Shown here in pieces: positions 31,051 through 35,901 of a stretch of 35,901 nucleotides of DNA. The stretch spans positions 2,503,496 through 2,539,396 of the forward strand of contig CP070702.1 in NCBI GenBank assembly GCA_020349905.1, given 5' to 3'. The notes under the pieces were generated by a model that did no database searches, was not told the origin of the DNA, and saw nothing but the letters and a program-made list of their open reading frames with translations. Source of the stretch: Candidatus Eiseniibacteriota bacterium. GTDB taxonomy: Bacteria; Eisenbacteria; RBG-16-71-46; JAFGJU01. Position 1 is the stretch's first letter; each line of letters begins with the position of its first letter. Both the position numbers and the translations under genes were made by a program.

Positions 31051-32187
31051 TTACTCCATCAGATGAGCCATACTGTTCCTCCACCGGGTCTTTCCGGACG
31101 GTATTATTCTCCGCGCCCTGTGCCCCGAAATGTTAAGGAGAATCCCCACTGAGATTGCGTTAATCAGCAGGGCGGAGCCTCCGTAGCTTATGAAAGGCAG
31201 CGGAAGACCCGTCGTCGGAAGAAGTCCGGTGACCACACCTATGTTAAGAGCGAAGAACACTCCGATGCTGGCCGTCAACCCGGTCGCCAGCAGAAAGCCA
31301 AACCTGTCCGGAGCGTCTCTCGCGATCTTAAGCCCCCTGAGTATCAAGTACGTGAAGAGCGATATGAGTATCAACGTTCCGATGAATCCGGTTTCTTCCC
31401 CGTAGATGGAGAACACGAAATCGGTATGAGGGTCCGGGAGAAACAGGTACTTCTGCATGCTTCCTCCGAGACCCTTACCTATGAGCCCCCCGGTGCCCAG
31501 GGCCAGAAGACTCTGCTTAACCTGGTAGCGCGCCCCTTGACCGATGAAGCCCAGTATTCGTTCCAGCTGATACGGGTTCTTCAGGATGCACACAAGTGCG
31601 GCAAGGGCACCCGCCCCGAGGACGGACCCCAGGTGAAGTAGCTGGGTCCCGGCGACATAGAGAACTACTAGTCCCACCATGATGAGCGCGCCCGCGCTCC
31701 CCAGGCTGGGTTGAAGCAGGGTCAACGAGGCCGCTCCCATTACCACCATCGCACACGGCAGGAATCCCCGCGTGAACGATTTGATTTCCCCCCTCTTTGC
31801 CAGGAACACGCTCAGATAGAGAACGACGGCGAACCTACCCAGCTCGCTGGGCTGAACCGGGATCACTCCCCACCTCGTGGCTCCCCTGACCTGCTTCCCG
31901 ACCCCGGGCAGGATGACTGCCAGCAGGATGGCAAACGCTGCCAGGACCAGGAACGGGGCGATTTTTCGCAGCCGGCGGTAATCCACGTGCATGGCCGTAA
32001 GCATTCCCACGAAGGCGATGAGCATGCGCACCGACTGGTTCTTGAAGTAATGATGCAGGTCACCCTCGTATCTGGCAGCACCCAGGCCAGCGCTGGACGT
32101 GTAGACCATCAGGAGCCCTATGGCCATTAGCAGCACGGTCACGGCCAGGAGGCGCATGTCCTTTCTTCCCTGCAACGTCTCAAGCAT
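31051..32187 (-). CDS. ftsW: lipid II polymerase FtsW
   Basis: The 378-aa SEDS-family membrane protein polymerises septal glycan strands with its cognate class B PBP. It has about ten membrane helices and the family marks 'TRWGVIPVQPSELGRFAVVLYLS', 'LLQPSLGSAGALIMVGL', 'LLALGTGGLIGKGLGGSMQKYLFLPDPHTDFVFSIYGEETGF' and 'LLPTTGLPLPFISYGGSALL', including the catalytic Asp in 'PDPHTDF'. It overlaps the murD stop by 1 bp (TGATG). Placement between murD and murG is classical. Confidence 0.97.
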   Translation of the reverse strand: MLETLQGRKDMRLLAVTVLLMAIGLLMVYTSSAGLGAARYEGDLHHYFKNQSVRMLIAFVGMLTAMHVDYRRLRKIAPFLVLAAFAILLAVILPGVGKQVRGATRWGVIPVQPSELGRFAVVLYLSVFLAKRGEIKSFTRGFLPCAMVVMGAASLTLLQPSLGSAGALIMVGLVVLYVAGTQLLHLGSVLGAGALAALVCILKNPYQLERILGFIGQGARYQVKQSLLALGTGGLIGKGLGGSMQKYLFLPDPHTDFVFSIYGEETGFIGTLILISLFTYLILRGLKIARDAPDRFGFLLATGLTASIGVFFALNIGVVTGLLPTTGLPLPFISYGGSALLINAISVGILLNISGHRARRIIPSGKTRWRNSMAHLME

Positions 32188-33584
32188 CAGGGTGTCCTCT
32201 CGGCGGTGCGCCCGTGGACGAGCGACAGCACCGCCGCCTTGAAAACGTTTCCCCTGTCCTCGTAGTCCTTGAACATGTCAAAGCTCGCGCAGCCGGGAGC
32301 CAGCAGAACTGTCTCGCGCGGCCTGGCAACCTTGAACGCCGTCTCGACCGCCTTCTCCATCGAGTCGGCCACGTGGGCCGGCGTCCCGGGCCAAGCGGCC
32401 TGCATTTTGCCGGCCGCCTCTCCTATCAGCACCAGCTCCCTCACCCTTTCTTCCACGAGCTGCCTGAGCGAGGCGAAATCGCCGTTCTTGTCCCTCCCTC
32501 CGGCCACCAGGACAACGGGGTCGCTGAAAGACAGAAGGGCGTATTTCAACGCGTCCACGTTCGTGGCCTTGGAGTCGTTAACGAAGCTGACCCCGTCGAT
32601 TTCGGCCACTTCCTCGAGCCTGTGTTCCAGACCCTTGAAGCGGGCTATTGGACCCGTCATCTGTTTCGCCGTAACTCCCATGACGGCGGACGCGCAGATG
32701 CAGGCGAGTATGTTCCAGGCGTTGTGTGGCCCCTTGAGTCTCACTTCCGTTTCCTTTATCACTTCGGACTCGCTACCCGACCTCCTCAGCCAGAAGACCC
32801 CTCCCCGGATGAAGGCGCCGCTCTCCACCTTCCTCTCCCTGAACGAGAAGTTGAACCGGCGGGCAGCAGACGGAGCAACGAGCTGCATAACCAGCGGGTC
32901 GTCTGCGTTGACGACGGCGAAGTCGGAGGAGGTGAGGTTGGAGAATATCCTTGCCTTGGCCGCCGCGTAGCTGTCCATCCCGTCGTACCTGTCAAGGTGG
33001 TCGTGAGTGATGTTGAGAAGAACGGCGACCCTCGGGTGAAATCTCAGAATGCTCTCGAGCTGAAAGCTGCTCACTTCCACAATGATGACGCCGTCGGGAG
33101 GAACGTCCTCCACGACCGCTGAGAGAGGAAGCCCGATGTTGCCGGCGACCGCTGTCTCAAACCCGGCGTCCGCGAAGATCTTTCCCAGGAGTGTCACGAC
33201 CGTGCTCTTTCCGTTCGTTCCGGTCACGGCCACGAGCGGGGAGCGCGCCAGCTCAGAGGCCACCTCTATCTCGCTCAGCACCGGAATCTTCCTCTTCAGG
33301 GCTTCCTGTATGAGTTCAAGGCTCCGGGGCACGCCCGGGCTCAATACGACCAGCTCCTTGCTGTCGAGTAGGGACACGTCGTGCCCGCCCAGAGCCAACT
33401 TCACCCCCTGCTCCTCGAGACTTGCGGTCTCGCGGGGAAGCTCGGTGGACTTCCTGTTGTCCGTTGCGGTCACGTTGCAGCCGTACTTTCGCAGAACGGC
33501 GCACACGCCCATTCCACTTCTGCCCACTCCCACCACGAGCACTTTCTTCTCAGCGAACGACGGAGAAATGTTTTCTCGTTTCAT
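32187..33584 (-). CDS. murD: UDP-N-acetylmuramoylalanine--D-glutamate ligase
   Basis: The 465-aa Mur ligase adds D-Glu. Visible: N-terminal 'VLVVGVGRSGMGVCAVLRKYG', P-loop 'VAVTGTNGKSTVVTLLGKI', 'VEVSSFQLESI', 'NITHDHLDRYDGMDSYAAAKARIF', 'FVNDSKATNVDALKYAL' and 'VLVAGGRDKNGDF', ending with 'LLAPGCASFDMFKDYEDRGNVFK'. The ATG at 33584 forms an ATGA overlap with the mraY stop, so I prefer it over the in-frame start at 33668. Confidence 0.98.
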   Translation of the reverse strand: MKRENISPSFAEKKVLVVGVGRSGMGVCAVLRKYGCNVTATDNRKSTELPRETASLEEQGVKLALGGHDVSLLDSKELVVLSPGVPRSLELIQEALKRKIPVLSEIEVASELARSPLVAVTGTNGKSTVVTLLGKIFADAGFETAVAGNIGLPLSAVVEDVPPDGVIIVEVSSFQLESILRFHPRVAVLLNITHDHLDRYDGMDSYAAAKARIFSNLTSSDFAVVNADDPLVMQLVAPSAARRFNFSFRERKVESGAFIRGGVFWLRRSGSESEVIKETEVRLKGPHNAWNILACICASAVMGVTAKQMTGPIARFKGLEHRLEEVAEIDGVSFVNDSKATNVDALKYALLSFSDPVVLVAGGRDKNGDFASLRQLVEERVRELVLIGEAAGKMQAAWPGTPAHVADSMEKAVETAFKVARPRETVLLAPGCASFDMFKDYEDRGNVFKAAVLSLVHGRTAERTP

Positions 33585-34666
33585 TGCAGCTTCAGCGTTG
33601 TTATGGTTATCACTGCCAGAAGCGCCGCCACGATCCAGAACCTCACAACAACTCGCGATTCGGGCCACCCAGAGAGCTCGAAGTGGTGGTGAAGAGGCGC
33701 CATCTTGAAGACCCTTCGCCCCCTCATCTTGAACGAAAAGACCTGAATCATCACGGACAGGGCCTCCACAACGAACAGCCCTCCCACGATGACAAGAAGT
33801 AGCTCACGCTTTATTAGCACTGCTATGGTGCCGAGGGCTCCCCCCAGTGACAGGGCGCCCGTGTCCCCCATGAACACGTCCGCTGGGTGACAGTTGAACC
33901 ACAAGAAGCCCATCGCTGCACCCATGACGGCCCCGCAATAGACGGAGAGCTCCCCGGACCCCTCGATGTAGTAGATGTTGAGGTACTCGGCGAACTTAAC
34001 GTGCCCCGTCACGTAGCTGATGACGCCGAACGCAAGAGCGGCGAACGCGACCATGCCTATGGCCAGCCCGTCCAGGCCGTCGGAGAGGTTGACGGCGTTG
34101 GAGCTTCCCGTGACCACCAGCACCACAAAGAGGACGTAGAACGGGCCGAAGTACAAGATGACGTTTTTCAGAAACGGAACGTTGGTCCAGCCGGCCATCT
34201 CCTGCTGCGACGGATGGAAGTAGAGAATCAGACCTATCAGAAGGCCGAGTGACATCTGCGCAGCCAGCTTGTACCTGCCCCGCACGCCCTTGGGATGCTT
34301 CTTGGCTATCCTCAGGTAGTCGTCCAGAAACCCCAGAAGCCCCAGCCACACCGTCGACAGCAGCACTATCCACACGAATCTGTTCGTCAGGTCCGCCCAC
34401 AGGAGCGTCGGGATGACCACAGCCAGAAGGATGAGCACGCCGCCCATGGTCGGAGTCCCCTCCTTTGCGAGGTGCGTGCCGGGTCCGTCCTCTCTTATGG
34501 TCTGCCTCATCCTGATGGTCTGGAGCCACCTGATGAGCTTTGGGCCAAGAATGAGACTCAGCAGGAGCGCGGTGACCGCCGCGTAGGCCGCTCTGAAAGT
34601 GATGTACCTAAACACGTTCAGAACTGAGACGTATTCGTGAAGCGGGTACAGCAAATGATAGAACAC
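33581..34666 (-). CDS. mraY: phospho-MurNAc-pentapeptide transferase
   Basis: The 361-aa polytopic enzyme makes lipid I from UDP-MurNAc-pentapeptide and undecaprenyl phosphate. Diagnostic stretches: 'HLAKEGTPTMGGVLIL', 'GFLDDYLRIAKK' with the catalytic DD, 'SSNAVNLSDGLDGLAIG' and 'VFMGDTGALSLGGALG', plus the C-terminal 'APLHHHFELSGWPESRVVVRFW'. About ten hydrophobic helices are present. It starts at GTG with AAGGAG 8 nt upstream, 1 bp after the murF stop. Confidence 0.98.
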   Translation of the reverse strand: MFYHLLYPLHEYVSVLNVFRYITFRAAYAAVTALLLSLILGPKLIRWLQTIRMRQTIREDGPGTHLAKEGTPTMGGVLILLAVVIPTLLWADLTNRFVWIVLLSTVWLGLLGFLDDYLRIAKKHPKGVRGRYKLAAQMSLGLLIGLILYFHPSQQEMAGWTNVPFLKNVILYFGPFYVLFVVLVVTGSSNAVNLSDGLDGLAIGMVAFAALAFGVISYVTGHVKFAEYLNIYYIEGSGELSVYCGAVMGAAMGFLWFNCHPADVFMGDTGALSLGGALGTIAVLIKRELLLVIVGGLFVVEALSVMIQVFSFKMRGRRVFKMAPLHHHFELSGWPESRVVVRFWIVAALLAVITITTLKLQ

Positions 34667-34667
34667 T

Positions 34668-35901
34668 CTACTGCTCCTTACGCGAGGTCGGGGCGCGCGG
34701 GCCGGAGGTCTCGCCCGCGCGCCTCTCGAGATCAGCGAGCACCTGCTCCATGGCCATGCCCCTGGAGCCCTTTACGAGGAACAAGTCTCCTTGCCTCCAG
34801 ATCGAGGCGATCTCCTGTGCCAGCTCGTCGTGGGTGGCGAATATCCTCACTGCGGCCCCGTTCATGCCTCCCCTTTCCGCCCCCCTGCGAACGGCGGTGG
34901 CGAAATCGCCGTAGAGGAGAACCGCGTCAGCACCGGCTGCCACCCGTCCTATCTCTTCGTGCCAGCTCTCGCTCGACTCCCCCAGCTCGAGCATGTCTCC
35001 CAGGACCGCTATTCTCCTGTCAAAATCTCCCAAGGAAAACAAAGTTTCAAGTGCCATTTTCATCGAAACCGGGTTGGCGTTGTAGGAATCGTCTATGAAC
35101 GTGGCCGGGCCGATGGTCTTCATCTGCAGGCGACCCGCGGGAGAGCGCACCGTTCCCAGCGCCCTCACGGTTTCCTCCGGGGTGACGCCCAGGACCCTGG
35201 ACACGGCCAGCGTGGCCAGGGCGTTGAGAACGTTCTGCTTTCCCAGCAGCGCCAACCTCACGGGGGGAAAGCCCTTCACTGCCAGCTCCCATTCTCCCGT
35301 CTCCGCCCACCGGGTCTCGCTCGGAAATACGTCCGCCCTTTCCGACAGACCGAAGCTGACTACGCGGCAGCGCCTGGAGCGGTTCATGCTGTAGAGTTCC
35401 TCCGAGTCCCTGTGGATTATGAGCCAGTCGTCCTTACCCAGGTCCTCCGCCAGTTCGCTCTTGGCCTTGGCCACGTCCCAGACTGTTCCCGTGCCTTCCA
35501 AATGGGCCGGAGCCACGTTGGTGATCACGCCCACGGAAGGCATGCACAGCTCTGCGAGACGACGTATCTCCCCTGGATGATTCATACCCAGCTCCACCAC
35601 CGCCACTTCGGTTCCCGGCTCAAGCTTAAACAGCGTGATCGGTACGCCGAACTGGTTGTTGAAATTGCCTTCCGTCTTGGCCGTTCGATACCTGGTGGAA
35701 GACACGGTGGCTATCATGTCCTTGGTGGTGGTCTTCCCGTTGCTTCCGGTCACTGCAACAACCCGGGGATTGACTCGAATCCGGTTGTATTTTCCCAGCT
35801 CCTGGAAGGCAACAAGAGTGTCTCTCACCGTGAAAAGAGAACCCCTGCTTCTCTTCCCTTCTTCCGTGGTCAGCCAGTCGCTGCGAACCAGGGCCAGCGA
35901 A
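34668..35901 (-). CDS. murF: UDP-MurNAc-tripeptide--D-Ala-D-Ala ligase, 5'-truncated by the window
   Basis: This is the C-terminal ~410 residues of MurF, which adds D-Ala-D-Ala to the precursor. The frame runs off the window edge at 35901, so the start lies outside; the GTG at 35828 is internal. Present: 'RVVAVTGSNGKTTTKDMIA' (P-loop), 'TEGNFNNQFGVPITLF', 'VVELGMNHPGEIRRLAEL', 'NVAPAHLEG', 'TFIDDSYNANPVSMKMAL' and 'IAVLGDMLELGE'. The missing part is the N-terminal UDP-binding domain. It is the most upstream dcw gene here, followed at 1 bp by mraY. Confidence 0.96.
   Translation of the reverse strand, partial: SLALVRSDWLTTEEGKRSRGSLFTVRDTLVAFQELGKYNRIRVNPRVVAVTGSNGKTTTKDMIATVSSTRYRTAKTEGNFNNQFGVPITLFKLEPGTEVAVVELGMNHPGEIRRLAELCMPSVGVITNVAPAHLEGTGTVWDVAKAKSELAEDLGKDDWLIIHRDSEELYSMNRSRRCRVVSFGLSERADVFPSETRWAETGEWELAVKGFPPVRLALLGKQNVLNALATLAVSRVLGVTPEETVRALGTVRSPAGRLQMKTIGPATFIDDSYNANPVSMKMALETLFSLGDFDRRIAVLGDMLELGESSESWHEEIGRVAAGADAVLLYGDFATAVRRGAERGGMNGAAVRIFATHDELAQEIASIWRQGDLFLVKGSRGMAMEQVLADLERRAGETSGPRAPTSRKEQ

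Overview
This GC-rich window comes from a Gram-negative-type bacterium. It has a TonB-dependent outer-membrane receptor, a lipid A-type acyltransferase homologue and a canonical division/cell-wall (dcw) cluster. An MglA-type GTPase, a UbiA prenyltransferase of the kind seen in FCB-group and candidate phyla, many TPR proteins and NtrC-type regulation point to a poorly cultured lineage (Eisenbacteria, Krumholzibacteria, Latescibacteria or similar). That placement is inference; no rRNA gene is present.

Layout. 1-1990: 3' part of a TonB-dependent receptor (+). 2009-8644: a regulatory block. It holds a three-gene minus-strand operon (receiver protein, FliA/WhiG-type sigma-28, GAF protein), a divergent plus-strand protein with degenerate receiver and GGDEF domains, an NtrB/NtrC-like kinase and sigma-54 activator pair, and a small FlgM-like protein. 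8900-12272: a minus operon of a small exported protein, a TPR protein, a UbiA prenyltransferase and UppP. 12511-14891: an MglA-like GTPase with a long acidic tail and an unrecognised 136-aa protein. 14984-15160: a tiny four-cysteine protein (+). 15383-17585: acyltransferase and GT4 glycosyltransferase (+). 17594-18202: zinc-ribbon protein (-). 18436-20850: recG (-) and rpmB (+), divergent. 20862-24117: radical SAM and TPR proteins (-). 24347-35901: dcw cluster on the minus strand, transcribed murF(partial)-mraY-murD-ftsW-murG-murC-murB-ftsQ-ftsA-ftsZ.

The main discovery is a regulatory circuit readable from promoter sequence. Five sites match the sigma-54 -24/-12 consensus (one 12/12, two 11/12, two 10/12 at the specified bases). 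All five lie in intergenic DNA, correctly oriented in front of genes: the receiver/sigma-28/GAF operon, the divergent receiver-GGDEF-like gene, the MglA-like GTPase, the four-cysteine miniprotein and the zinc-ribbon protein. A near-perfect sigma-28 promoter sits directly in front of the FlgM-like gene. The encoded NtrC-type activator retains its GAFTDA loop. The simplest model is: cytoplasmic kinase -> sigma-54 activator -> sigma-54 promoters -> FliA -> sigma-28 promoters, including one for the anti-sigma factor. No flagellar structural gene is present, so the output may be another surface or polarity behaviour, with the MglA-like GTPase as a candidate effector. Promoter calls were made by eye and the circuit is inferred, not shown.
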